The notes: a model not told the origin generated them from the sequence alone. Shown: positions 1-6,502, counted from the first letter of the stretch. The stretch is 8,668 nucleotides of DNA from a bacterium (GCA_947481115.1 CANKEI010000037.1:1-8668), one strand, 5' to 3'. Program-made: numbers and translations.

Positions 1-131
1 AATTTATTAACCAGTATAATTATGAACGATTACACCAAAGCTTGGGTTATAATACTCCAGCTGAGATGTTTTTCAAAGAACAAGATTTTAAGCAAAATTA
101 TATCTTAAATTAGTCATAAAATGGTCCGACA
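1..131 (+). mobile_element. Right end of an IS3-family insertion sequence
   Basis: The element runs from beyond the left edge to about 131. Its right tip reads TGGTCCGACA at 122-131, so the terminal repeat read inwards is TGTCGGACCA, with the TG...CA ends expected for IS3 elements. Bases after 131 (CATT...) would hold the 3-4 bp target duplication, but its partner is outside the window. The insertion lies directly against a reversed IS4-like transposase fragment, so one element appears to have landed in or beside another. The exact tip could be 131 or 133. Confidence 0.65.
3..113 (+). CDS. IS3-family transposase (OrfB), C-terminal end only
   Basis: The last 36 codons of an integrase-like DDE transposase, entering from outside the left edge. 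The visible peptide contains YNYERLHQSLGYNTPAEMFF, the hallmark end of the retroviral-integrase core in IS3/IS150-type OrfB proteins (YN..R.H..LGY.TP). The catalytic acidic residues lie upstream of the window and cannot be judged. The stop is TAG at 111-113, and the element's terminal repeat follows within 20 bases, the usual IS3 spacing. The protein would cut and join the ends of its own element. Whether the rest of the gene is intact cannot be seen. Confidence 0.85.
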   Translation, partial: FINQYNYERLHQSLGYNTPAEMFFKEQDFKQNYILN

Positions 132-133
132 CA

Positions 134-148
134 TTGGGTGCACCATAA
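134..148. repeat. 15-bp direct repeat, copy 1 (IS3/IS4 junction)
   Basis: TTGGGTGCACCATAA, containing the 8-bp palindrome GGTGCACC. It sits exactly between the IS3-family right tip (about 131) and the end of IS4-transposase similarity (about 149). An identical copy is at 1365-1379. A 15-base match by chance in a window of this size is possible but not expected. Confidence 0.55.
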
Positions 149-392
149 GCATTGATATGATAATCGATACGTTTTTTATCACGGCTTTGGCAATCACTGA
201 GACCAGTGAACACCTTAGCATCACGAAAAATAAACTCTATTTGAAAACGTGATACATAAAATTCATAGATTTGCAGCGTATCAAGCTCAAGATCCGTTTC
301 TAAGCCTTTTAATCCTTGGATTAATGCCATAAAAAATTTGCGTTGGCTTTTATTGGATTTGATTTTATTAAGTGCTTGCTCTAAAATTTGCA

Positions 393-455
393 TTGACCGC
401 TTCTTTTGTTTCTCTTTTTTGTTATCTATTAAAAAGAAGTTTAAGGAGCGGTCAA
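393..455. repeat. 9-bp inverted repeat near the start of the IS4-like fragment
   Basis: TTGACCGCT at 393-401 and AGCGGTCAA at 447-455 are perfect reverse complements, separated by 45 bases. They flank the low-complexity N-terminal part of the IS4-like frame. They could be a remnant of element ends or a stem in the transcript; the sequence does not decide between these. Confidence 0.4.
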
Positions 456-487
456 AAAATATCAAAAAAATTCATACATAAATTTAA

Positions 488-541
488 GCCCGCAACATCC
501 CTCGACTTCGCCCTAACGGGCTTCGCTCGGGACGAGCGGGC
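488..541. repeat. GC-rich palindromic element, possible minus-strand terminator
   Basis: A GC-rich block in AT-rich surroundings. The outer arms GCCCGC (488-493) and GCGGGC (536-541) are perfect complements. Inside are CCCTCGACTTCG, an inner GCCC/GGGC pair around TAAC, and CTTCGCTCGGGA, which looks like a dispersed intergenic palindrome of the CCCTCGACTTCGCTCGGG type with an extra CCCTAACGGG in its middle. Read on the minus strand, it lies about 50 bases after the stop of the coiled-coil gene and is followed by TTAAATTT, so it may also end that transcript. Confidence 0.55.
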
Positions 542-593
542 AAAAAATCATCTAAACTAGTAAAAACTGTTCACAGTATTGATTAATATTCGA

Positions 594-1121
594 TTACTTT
601 ATAAGAGCTTTTATTTCTAGTAATCGTGCTTTAACACTTTCTTTATCACTATTACTTAACGAATCATTAGTACTGAGATCTCTAATTAAGAAGGTACAGT
701 ACATGGCTGATCCGCCGAGGTCTGGGAATTCTGCGGTCACCTCGTTAATTGCACTAAGAGCTACTTCTGCACTACTGGCATTTTTTAATTTTTTCCGTAG
801 TGATGATTTTAGTTCCTCCAACTTGGCTATCTCCGCTTTTTCCGCGGCTATCTTAGCGGCTATCATAGCCTCTTGTGCAGCCTCAAATTTAGCCCTGGCA
901 GTCTCTATGGCGTGTAATTCTGCAGCTTTTGCAGCCTCTTGCGCTGCAATTTCTTCAGCCGATTCAGCACCGCCTAATTTATCGACGCGGGTTTTAAGAT
1001 TTTGAAATCCTAATTGCAAAGCAGCTATATTTTTTTCTATCTCGGTAAATCTATCAGCTTGTAGGTTGAATATTGCGCCTAAAGCGACACTGGATAGTAA
1101 TAAATATCTTAAATTCTTCAT
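594..1121 (-). CDS. Secreted alanine-rich coiled-coil protein, function unknown
   Basis: A 175-residue protein with a clear export signal: MKNLR, then a hydrophobic stretch (residues 6-20), and a likely signal-peptidase I site after LQA (residue 22). The mature part begins DRFTEIEKNIAALQ and is a long, Ala/Glu/Lys-rich helix with heptad-like spacing to about residue 115. A less regular tail with one Cys near residue 141 follows. No lipobox, enzyme motif or repeat domain is seen, so it is probably a periplasmic or surface helical protein. The start is set by the Shine-Dalgarno sequence AAGGTGG (bases 1126-1132 on the other strand), placed just before the ATG. It is a single gene, with no same-strand neighbour within 400 bases. 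I do not recognise a named family. Confidence 0.8.
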   Translation of the reverse strand: MKNLRYLLLSSVALGAIFNLQADRFTEIEKNIAALQLGFQNLKTRVDKLGGAESAEEIAAQEAAKAAELHAIETARAKFEAAQEAMIAAKIAAEKAEIAKLEELKSSLRKKLKNASSAEVALSAINEVTAEFPDLGGSAMYCTFLIRDLSTNDSLSNSDKESVKARLLEIKALIK

Positions 1122-1379
1122 AATGCCACCTTTTTTTTAGAAATTTTAAATCAGCTAGTATCCCTGAGTAGCACCATGCTAGTCAGTATTAATACAAGTA
1201 TGACTTTAGGTTAAATTAGTAAGATCGTGAAAAGCAATGGTTTTTTTGTTTTTGTCCCGTTACATTGAAAATGTCACTCTTTTAAGGTAAGGCATTGGAG
1301 TCAAAATCTAAAACTTACAAAAAAATGGTGACCAATTTGGAATGGGTGATAATGAGCAGAAAAGTTGGGTGCACCATAA
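1122..1379. other. Non-coding stretch between the coiled-coil gene and the LysE remnant
   Basis: Holds the upstream region of the minus-strand coiled-coil gene. A 10-bp palindrome GTATTAATAC lies at 1186-1195, and a small hairpin ACATT-GAA-AATGT lies near 1262-1274. No convincing -35/-10 pair stands out. An open frame from 1295 encodes nothing recognisable. The last 15 bases (1365-1379) match a second site at 134-148. Confidence 0.5.
1365..1379. repeat. 15-bp direct repeat, copy 2 (start of LysE remnant)
   Basis: Identical to 134-148 and in the same orientation. Its last three bases are the TAA that closes the exporter's reading frame on the 5' side. LysE-like coding sequence starts directly after it, so the copy marks the breakpoint of the truncated gene. 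Confidence 0.55.
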
Positions 1380-1769
1380 TTATCGATTTGTGGTGGTCTA
1401 TTTTTAATTTACCTTGGCTTAAAAAAGTTTTGGGCGAAGCCGGCGCTGCAAGTGGTACAAATCGATCACAAATTATTATTCGGGGTTTATGTCTCAACTT
1501 TTTTCTTAACACTAACTAATCCCGCTACAATTTTAGATTTCATGGCATTATTTACAGGATTACGAATTGATGTGACTGGCTATACCCAAGGTTTAAATTT
1601 TGTGAGTGGCGTATTTATCGGCTCTGCTATTTGGTGGTTACTTCTTTGTGGCGCCGTTGGTATTTTTCGTAAAAAAATCTCAAATCGTTTGATATTATGG
1701 ATTAACTATGTTGCCGGCGTAGCAATTTGTAGCTTTGGTACCTGGGCGTTAATTAAAGCATTTTTATAA
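1380..1769 (+). pseudogene. LysE-family amino-acid exporter, N-terminally truncated
   Basis: LysE/RhtB proteins are inner-membrane exporters of amino acids, about 200 residues long with some six membrane segments. Here only the last 129 residues remain in frame. They begin LSICGGLFLIYLGLKKFW (the family's middle GG.FL.YLG segment), then FFLTLTNPATILDFMALF (the conserved NP segment), and two more hydrophobic segments ending in SFGTWALIKAFL. A TAA at 1377-1379 blocks the frame just upstream, and the family's N-terminal helix with its conserved PGP motif is missing. A GTG at 1452 could in principle start a 105-residue peptide, but it lies inside the conserved region and has no clear ribosome binding site. 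The 3' end overlaps the oppositely oriented SAP-like gene by 17 bases. Most likely a dead gene cut by an insertion or deletion. Confidence 0.75.
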
Positions 1770-2334
1770 TTTGCTCTACTAATAATACTTGTTCAGCCTG
1801 TTTTTGTAACCAGCGCTGGGTCACTTCAGTTTTAGTTAAATTGGGATTTTCAGCTAAAAGTGCTTGGACATAATTAATATAAGCCCATTCAGCTTTAGGA
1901 ACTGGTTTTTGTTTCTGATGTTCTAAATAAATTTGTTGCCAATAATCAGCAAATTCTTGATAGGTGGGTGGTTGGCCATTTTGCCAACGCGCTTTCAGCC
2001 AATCGATGCCATGGGCGGTAAAATGAAAGTGTGGCCCAACTAGTTTTTGCATAAACAAACGAGTCTTAAGATCGTTTTTATAGCTGCCAGATAAAATTAA
2101 AGTTTCTGGTGCTAGTGGGTAAATTACGCCTGATTTAGCTTTAGAAATAGCTGGTATGGGTTGTGGCTTGGGAATCTCTCCAGTAGTTAAATAGCTTAAA
2201 ATTCGCGCAATTAAAGCTAGTTTTAACCCGCGATCTGGAATTTGTAACTGTAGGCAAAGCGCGCGTAGTTGCGCCATGCGCAGATAAAGCAGGGCAGATT
2301 TTAGGGTCTCTAATTGAGTTAAGCTAATTTTCAT
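1753..2334 (-). CDS. SAP-like / DUF6434-like protein
   Basis: A 193-residue soluble protein. Residues 10-55 resemble a SAP helix-extended loop-helix (LRMAQLRALCLQLQIPDRG followed by KLALIARILSYL), a fold often used for nucleic-acid binding. After a proline-rich linker (about 54-62), residues about 74-165 contain ETLILSGSYKNDLKTRLFM, then VGPHFHFTAHGIDWLKARW, PPTYQEFADYW and PKAEWAYINYVQ. I recall this order from bacterial SAP-domain proteins annotated with a DUF6434 domain, but cannot check it here. No catalytic set is evident, although the HFHFTAHG run is strongly conserved-looking. The start ATG at 2332-2334 has only a weak ribosome binding site. The gene diverges from the HepT-like gene with about 110 bases between them. 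Biochemical function is unknown. Confidence 0.7.
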   Translation of the reverse strand: MKISLTQLETLKSALLYLRMAQLRALCLQLQIPDRGLKLALIARILSYLTTGEIPKPQPIPAISKAKSGVIYPLAPETLILSGSYKNDLKTRLFMQKLVGPHFHFTAHGIDWLKARWQNGQPPTYQEFADYWQQIYLEHQKQKPVPKAEWAYINYVQALLAENPNLTKTEVTQRWLQKQAEQVLLVEQIIKML

Positions 2335-2335
2335 G

Positions 2336-2361
2336 TTTACCAGTTTAAATCAAGTTATAAT
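2336..2361 (+). promoter_or_regulatory. Candidate promoter for the HepT/MntA-like pair
   Basis: A perfect -10 box TATAAT lies at 2356-2361. The matching -35 region (around 2334-2341, TGTTTACC) is poor. The box lies about 80 bases before the first gene. The same bases read ATTATAAC on the other strand, so a divergent promoter for the SAP-like gene could share them. Confidence 0.35.
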
Positions 2362-2442
2362 CTTTACTAGATTGATATGTGGTTATTTTTTGTTTAGATT
2401 CAAGAGGCTTATTTTAAATTTTTAATCCGGAAACTGAAAAAA

Positions 2443-2838
2443 ATGTATATTGCTCAAGGTAAAATATCGATTGTAAAACTATTACATGCTAAAGATAACT
2501 TAGTAGAATTTAGGCAAGCTGTGCAAAGCAATATGTCAATTACGGCGAGTATTCAAGCCTTTGAATATACTTATGAATTGTACTGGAAAATATTACGCAA
2601 AGTTTTGATTCAGGTTTATGGTGTCAGTGATTTAACTGGCAGCGCTAGGGTTGTTTTTCAAAAGGCTGCAGAATTAAACTTAATTAAAGATTTAGATTTT
2701 TGGATTGCCTGTATCGATAAACGTAATGAAACTGTTCATACTTATGAAGAAACTGCTGCATTAGAGTTATATAATTTTTTGCCTAATTTTTTGCAGGAAC
2801 TTGAGCAGGCAATTATTAAATTGCAGGAACTTAAGTGA
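2443..2838 (+). CDS. HepT-like HEPN protein (HI0074 family), putative type VII toxin
   Basis: A 131-residue, mainly helical protein. IQAFEYTYELYWKILRKVL (residues 37-55) matches the HI0074 nucleotidyltransferase-partner family. RNETVHTY (94-101) gives the exact RX4HXY motif of HepT toxins, with R94, H99 and Y101. In characterised HepT-MntA systems, R and H form the RNase site of the HEPN dimer, and the tyrosine is the residue AMPylated by the MNT antitoxin. All three are present, so this copy could be active. It precedes the MntA-like gene and overlaps it by 4 bases (GTGA), so the two are translationally coupled. The ribosome binding site before the ATG at 2443 is weak (GGAAAC). An older annotation would call it a nucleotidyltransferase substrate-binding protein; toxin activity is inferred from the motif and the pairing. 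Confidence 0.85.
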   Translation: MYIAQGKISIVKLLHAKDNLVEFRQAVQSNMSITASIQAFEYTYELYWKILRKVLIQVYGVSDLTGSARVVFQKAAELNLIKDLDFWIACIDKRNETVHTYEETAALELYNFLPNFLQELEQAIIKLQELK

Positions 2839-3626
2839 ACAAAATTAATATAGATCCTAAAAATAAACTAATCTTAGATGCTATTTTAATTCAATATCCA
2901 TATCGTTTTTTTGCATATGGCTCTCGTGTTACTGCTCTCAATAATCATAGTTCAGATTTAGATTTATGCGTAATGGGTATGCATGATTATGATGCTTATT
3001 TACATTTAAAAACTGTTTTACAGGAATCTGATTTGCGATTTAAGATTGATTTAAATCGCTGGGAAAAATTATCAGAAGAATTTAAAGTAAGTATTAAAGA
3101 CAGTCTAATTGCCTATGTGCCTGATCTATTTCTAGGCGCCCAAATTATCTCGTTAACTAAGCCAATTGAATTTATAGATAGGGCTACACGAATTAGATTA
3201 AATAAATCATTGCATATAGCACAGCTGCAAAATTATAGTTTAGCAAAATTAACTGCGGCATGTATTATTTTAGATACTAAAGAAACTTTAGTTACGCATG
3301 AGCTGCTTGTTCAAATATATGGAGACATTGGCATTAAAAATAGCTGGCAAGATCTATGGCTGGTTATTATGAGTCCCGATAGGCAGTTAATGAATTTTAC
3401 TATGGAGGCTATGGATTTTTTAATAGCTCAAAATCTTAAGGGTTTAGCAATTAGTGCTGCAATATCAGATGACATTAGCATGATATTTCTTAAACATAAT
3501 ATTTTGATAGTTGAAAATTTAAATTATTTACCATTATTAAACAACTTGGGTTATTTGATAATCACAATTTGGTCTAAATTAGAAAACCTAAACTGTCCAG
3601 CTCGCGTTGATTTAGTAATGCGTTAG
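2835..3626 (+). CDS. MntA-like minimal nucleotidyltransferase fused to a cyclase-like C-terminal domain
   Basis: Starts with GTG at 2835, inside the stop of the HepT-like gene. Residues 1-96 are a minimal nucleotidyltransferase. GSRVTALNNHSSDLDL (29-44) fits GSX10DXD exactly, with G29, S30, D41 and D43, and D72 in FKIDLNRW is the usual third metal ligand. MNT antitoxins of HepT AMPylate the toxin and are usually 100-150 residues; this one has 263. The extra part (about 102-263) reads like a kynurenine formamidase/cyclase fold: IISLTKPIE, SLAKLTAACIILDT, EAMDFLIAQNLKGLAIS, HNILIVENLNYLPLL and CPARV at the end. The family's HXGTHXDXPXH metal motif is not found, and the domain is about 40 residues short, so it is probably catalytically dead. 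It ends 4 bases into the facing regulator gene. The MNT call is firm; the cyclase call is from recalled family patterns. Confidence 0.78.
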   Translation: MNKINIDPKNKLILDAILIQYPYRFFAYGSRVTALNNHSSDLDLCVMGMHDYDAYLHLKTVLQESDLRFKIDLNRWEKLSEEFKVSIKDSLIAYVPDLFLGAQIISLTKPIEFIDRATRIRLNKSLHIAQLQNYSLAKLTAACIILDTKETLVTHELLVQIYGDIGIKNSWQDLWLVIMSPDRQLMNFTMEAMDFLIAQNLKGLAISAAISDDISMIFLKHNILIVENLNYLPLLNNLGYLIITIWSKLENLNCPARVDLVMR

Positions 3627-6406
3627 ATCAAGTTGTAATCTTTGCAACGTCTATGTACGGAAGAGCGGTTAACGCCTAAAAATTCTGCGATCTTATTTTG
3701 ATTCTTAAATTTATCCCATAAGAGTGTCATGACAGCCGGGTCTTTTAGGGCATGCTTACCCAACTTGGCGGCTTCGATGAGGGCTGGATCAGCGGTATTA
3801 AAAATGGGGTCAATTACAGTGGCCGGTTTAAGATTATTTTCTCTCGACTTTTCGGTGATCAAACGCTGAATTTTAAGTTTAAACTCAGAAATACTCACCA
3901 TTTGGCGACTAACTAATTTTTTGCGATCTTTGTCAGTTAAACTCAAGAAATTTTTAAGGTTACTATTTTCTAGAATCTGTTCGCTCAGATCATGTGCCAA
4001 TAGATCTAATTCTGACTCTGGCAAAGTTAATAGTGATGGCATAGTGAGTGTAGTCTCTTTTAATTCTTGATAGAGCTCAGCCGAAAATTTTTGCTCTTTA
4101 ACCAGCTCTTTTAGATTGTGACTAGTAGAACAAATTATGCGCACATCGCTACTATTTTTTTGATCACCCTTAAATTGATGATAAAAGCCATAGCGAATAA
4201 ATTCAGCTAAATAATTTTGCGTTTCTAAATCTAATAAATGAATGTTTTTAATAAATAATGTGCCGTCATGTAAAGTTTGTAATAAGGGCGAAGAGTCAAC
4301 AGTTTTACCAAAAATTGGGTTAATCCCAAATAGTTTAATCGCAACATCAAAATTATTTAGGCGATTTTGCAGATCTAAAATATAGAGATTTTTACGTAAA
4401 CTAATATGGTTAATAATCTCGACGGTATTAATTAGATCGTCCTCAGGCAAAGAAAGTAAAATTGCCTTCTTAGAGAGCGCGATTTGCAATAAACTTATTT
4501 TATAATTTAATAAACTTTCACCAGAGCCAGGAATTAGTTGATTAATTAATTTACCAGATTCTGTGGTCTCCAAATACAAGAGATAATCCCAACGAGATGG
4601 GTCATTTAAGTGATCTATTTGTTGTTTAACGATATCGGAGATATCAGGATAATAAACTGTAATGATTACATTGTTATATTCTAAATTGGGCACCGCTGAG
4701 ATAATTAATTTTTGGCCATCTGGATCAGTTGCAAAACTAGTTTGCGCAGATTTGTATTCGATTACTTGGCGGGCTAGCGCCTTCAGTTTTTGCGCTAGTG
4801 GATGATGATCCTGTACATTGGGATTAATTTTAATAATCTCTTTGGCATATTGATTGGCAAAAACAAAATTACGGTTTTTATAAAACAAGATCCCAATATT
4901 TTTTTGCGATTTTTTTAAAAATGAACGAATGCTTTCTTTGTACTGGTTAATTTCTTGATGTTTTAAAAACAGTTCTTCCTGTAGCTCTTTTTCGCGTAAA
5001 ATAATGGTCTCTAGATCCTGTTTTTGTAATAAATTAATCGTATTTTCTAGGTAACTAGCAAACACGATCATTTCATCACGTTCTAAGTCGCTGTATAAGC
5101 CTTTACGTTTCGCATCGCGCTCAATTAAAATATAGGCACTAATACTATGATCTTGATAAATGGGAATAAAAATTTCAGCATTAACTTGTTTCATAAAAGT
5201 TAGTACAGTTTGACGCACTTGATTATCGTCATAGAAATTACTAAATTCGATCTCGTCATAAATTAGAATTTTTTTCTCAAATAGATGCTTTTGGACCTCG
5301 GTACTAGAGTTAATAAAACTTTCGACTAGGGCATTTTTCAAAACATCTGGCTCAGAAGATGGGGCGCGTAATAACATGCGATCACGAAATTGCTGCTGCT
5401 GATTAGTGTTATTATTTAACTGTCTAAAATAAACCAAAGTTAACCCAGTTGGAATTTGCAATGATTTGTGAAAAAAATCTTTAACAGTATTAGTCAATTC
5501 GCGCGTAGTTGTAGCATGACTAAGTTGTTCTAAAATAGTACGGAAATCATTAATAAAGTTAAATTTATGGCCACCTGATTGTACGTGGTTATTAAGATTT
5601 AAAAACCGCAATTTTAAAATTTTATTGGTGCAATACAGGGCCGCTAAAGCCACTGAGATACTTGAAATACTCACGGCAAAATAATTACTCATGACATATT
5701 CAGGGACCAATTTAGAGGTATAAGTCTGGATATAGTCAGCAATAATGCGGGGAGCGATTAGGCCAATAAATAACGTTTTAATTTGTTGTTTGAGAATTTT
5801 AGGAATTTTTTGCTTATAGATGCTGTGTAAGACTAGCAATATTGTAGGTAACATAATTATTAGTAAGTATCTAGCTGTATAATCGAGCAGTTTAAATTCG
5901 TAAACTGGGCGGGGATGAATTTGATTGCCATTAAAGATAATTAAATACAAAAAACTACTAACTAAGGTGATGGTAATCGCTAGCAAGATCCAATTGTGGA
6001 TTTTTAAGCGGGTATTGCGATTGATTAAATTTTCAATAAATAGGGCTAACGCTTGATATTCGATAATTTCAAGCGCCCAGGCAAAACGAATAAAAAAGAT
6101 TTTAATGCGTTCGTCTAGTGCTGGCACATAGCTATGTAGAATATTGACGATCCAGGCTAAATCTTCGACCAACGATCCGATTACTACCAAAATTAATAAG
6201 ATCCAAAGCCGATCAAATTTATGGGAGCTGAAAGCGTAGCGCACAATTTTAAATAAAATAAAAATTTTAATCGCCAGTGAAATCGTTTCAGCTAAAAATA
6301 GAAATTCATATGAATTTAGAAAACTAGAAATCGAACTTAGTGATGCCAGAATGGTATTGCCAGCGGTTGCTAAAATTTTGAAAAGCGGGAAAGAGAGCTG
6401 AAACAT
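3623..6406 (-). CDS. Membrane-bound GAF-PAS regulator with degenerate sigma-54-activator AAA+ domain and Fis-type HTH
   Basis: A 927-residue one-component sensor. Residues about 34-260 hold some seven hydrophobic helices. A GAF-like domain (about 285-460), a coiled coil (462-495) and a PAS-like domain (497-592) follow. Residues 626-812 align along their length with the AAA+ domain of sigma-54 activators (GSGESLLNYK..., KLFG at 691-694, DGTLFIKNI at 714-722, DVRIICST at 754-761, LTMPSLLTLPESELDLLA). The working residues are gone. The Walker A position reads LPEDDLIN (653-660), Walker B DE is K720-N721, GAFTGA is replaced by INPIFGKT (695-702), and FREDLYYRL is FSAELYQEL (774-782) with both arginines lost. 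Residues 883-927 form a Fis-type helix-turn-helix ending IAEFLGVNRSSVHRRCKDYN. DNA binding is likely; ATP-driven opening of sigma-54 promoters is not. The start follows a weak ribosome binding site (GGAT). The frame is fully open. Confidence 0.82.
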   Translation of the reverse strand: MFQLSFPLFKILATAGNTILASLSSISSFLNSYEFLFLAETISLAIKIFILFKIVRYAFSSHKFDRLWILLILVVIGSLVEDLAWIVNILHSYVPALDERIKIFFIRFAWALEIIEYQALALFIENLINRNTRLKIHNWILLAITITLVSSFLYLIIFNGNQIHPRPVYEFKLLDYTARYLLIIMLPTILLVLHSIYKQKIPKILKQQIKTLFIGLIAPRIIADYIQTYTSKLVPEYVMSNYFAVSISSISVALAALYCTNKILKLRFLNLNNHVQSGGHKFNFINDFRTILEQLSHATTTRELTNTVKDFFHKSLQIPTGLTLVYFRQLNNNTNQQQQFRDRMLLRAPSSEPDVLKNALVESFINSSTEVQKHLFEKKILIYDEIEFSNFYDDNQVRQTVLTFMKQVNAEIFIPIYQDHSISAYILIERDAKRKGLYSDLERDEMIVFASYLENTINLLQKQDLETIILREKELQEELFLKHQEINQYKESIRSFLKKSQKNIGILFYKNRNFVFANQYAKEIIKINPNVQDHHPLAQKLKALARQVIEYKSAQTSFATDPDGQKLIISAVPNLEYNNVIITVYYPDISDIVKQQIDHLNDPSRWDYLLYLETTESGKLINQLIPGSGESLLNYKISLLQIALSKKAILLSLPEDDLINTVEIINHISLRKNLYILDLQNRLNNFDVAIKLFGINPIFGKTVDSSPLLQTLHDGTLFIKNIHLLDLETQNYLAEFIRYGFYHQFKGDQKNSSDVRIICSTSHNLKELVKEQKFSAELYQELKETTLTMPSLLTLPESELDLLAHDLSEQILENSNLKNFLSLTDKDRKKLVSRQMVSISEFKLKIQRLITEKSRENNLKPATVIDPIFNTADPALIEAAKLGKHALKDPAVMTLLWDKFKNQNKIAEFLGVNRSSVHRRCKDYNLI

Positions 6407-6465
6407 GCTATAAATCCGTATGATACTTGAAATTATGGGGACTCAATGTTAAACTACTCGCTGTG

Positions 6466-6478
6466 TTAATCTGATTAA
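6466..6478. promoter_or_regulatory. 13-bp palindrome, candidate operator
   Basis: TTAATC-T-GATTAA is a perfect inverted repeat with a one-base centre. It lies in the 96-base space between the start of the regulator gene (minus strand, 6406) and the small frame at 6503 (plus strand). Fis-type helix-turn-helix proteins bind as dimers to such symmetric sites, so self-regulation by the neighbouring regulator is plausible. Binding itself is inferred. Confidence 0.4.
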
Positions 6479-6502
6479 TGGCGTTTACTCTTAGGGGGTA
6501 AT

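Larger units (their letters stand above)
88..465 (-). pseudogene. IS4-family DDE transposase fragment (YREK region)
   Basis: Reads RFQIEFIFRDAK followed by TGLSDCQSRDKK. Within it the IS4 signature Y(2)R(3)E(6)K is complete: Y70, R73, E77 and K84 of the 125-residue frame, where E77 would be the third catalytic acid. The first two catalytic aspartates should lie far upstream and are absent, so it is a fragment of a protein usually well over 300 residues. Transposase-like sequence ends near residue 106 (about base 148). The last 19 residues are simply the frame running into the IS3-family end. Where homology begins at the N-terminal side is unclear; a second ATG at 391-393 (MQILEQALNK) is as good a boundary as the one at 463-465. 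No function is expected. Confidence 0.65.

Noticed and set aside
703..1005. Open plus-strand frame rich in Ala and Ser
   Set aside because: It is the complement of the alanine-rich coiled-coil gene. It has no ribosome binding site or recognisable domain.
1295..1519. Plus-strand frame crossing the LysE breakpoint
   Set aside because: It reads the LysE segment out of frame, and its product resembles nothing. The LysE frame is the other one.
6407..6502. A sigma-54 promoter near the activator-like gene
   Set aside because: No GG-N10-GC pair of the TGGCAC...TTGC type was found in the divergent region by eye.
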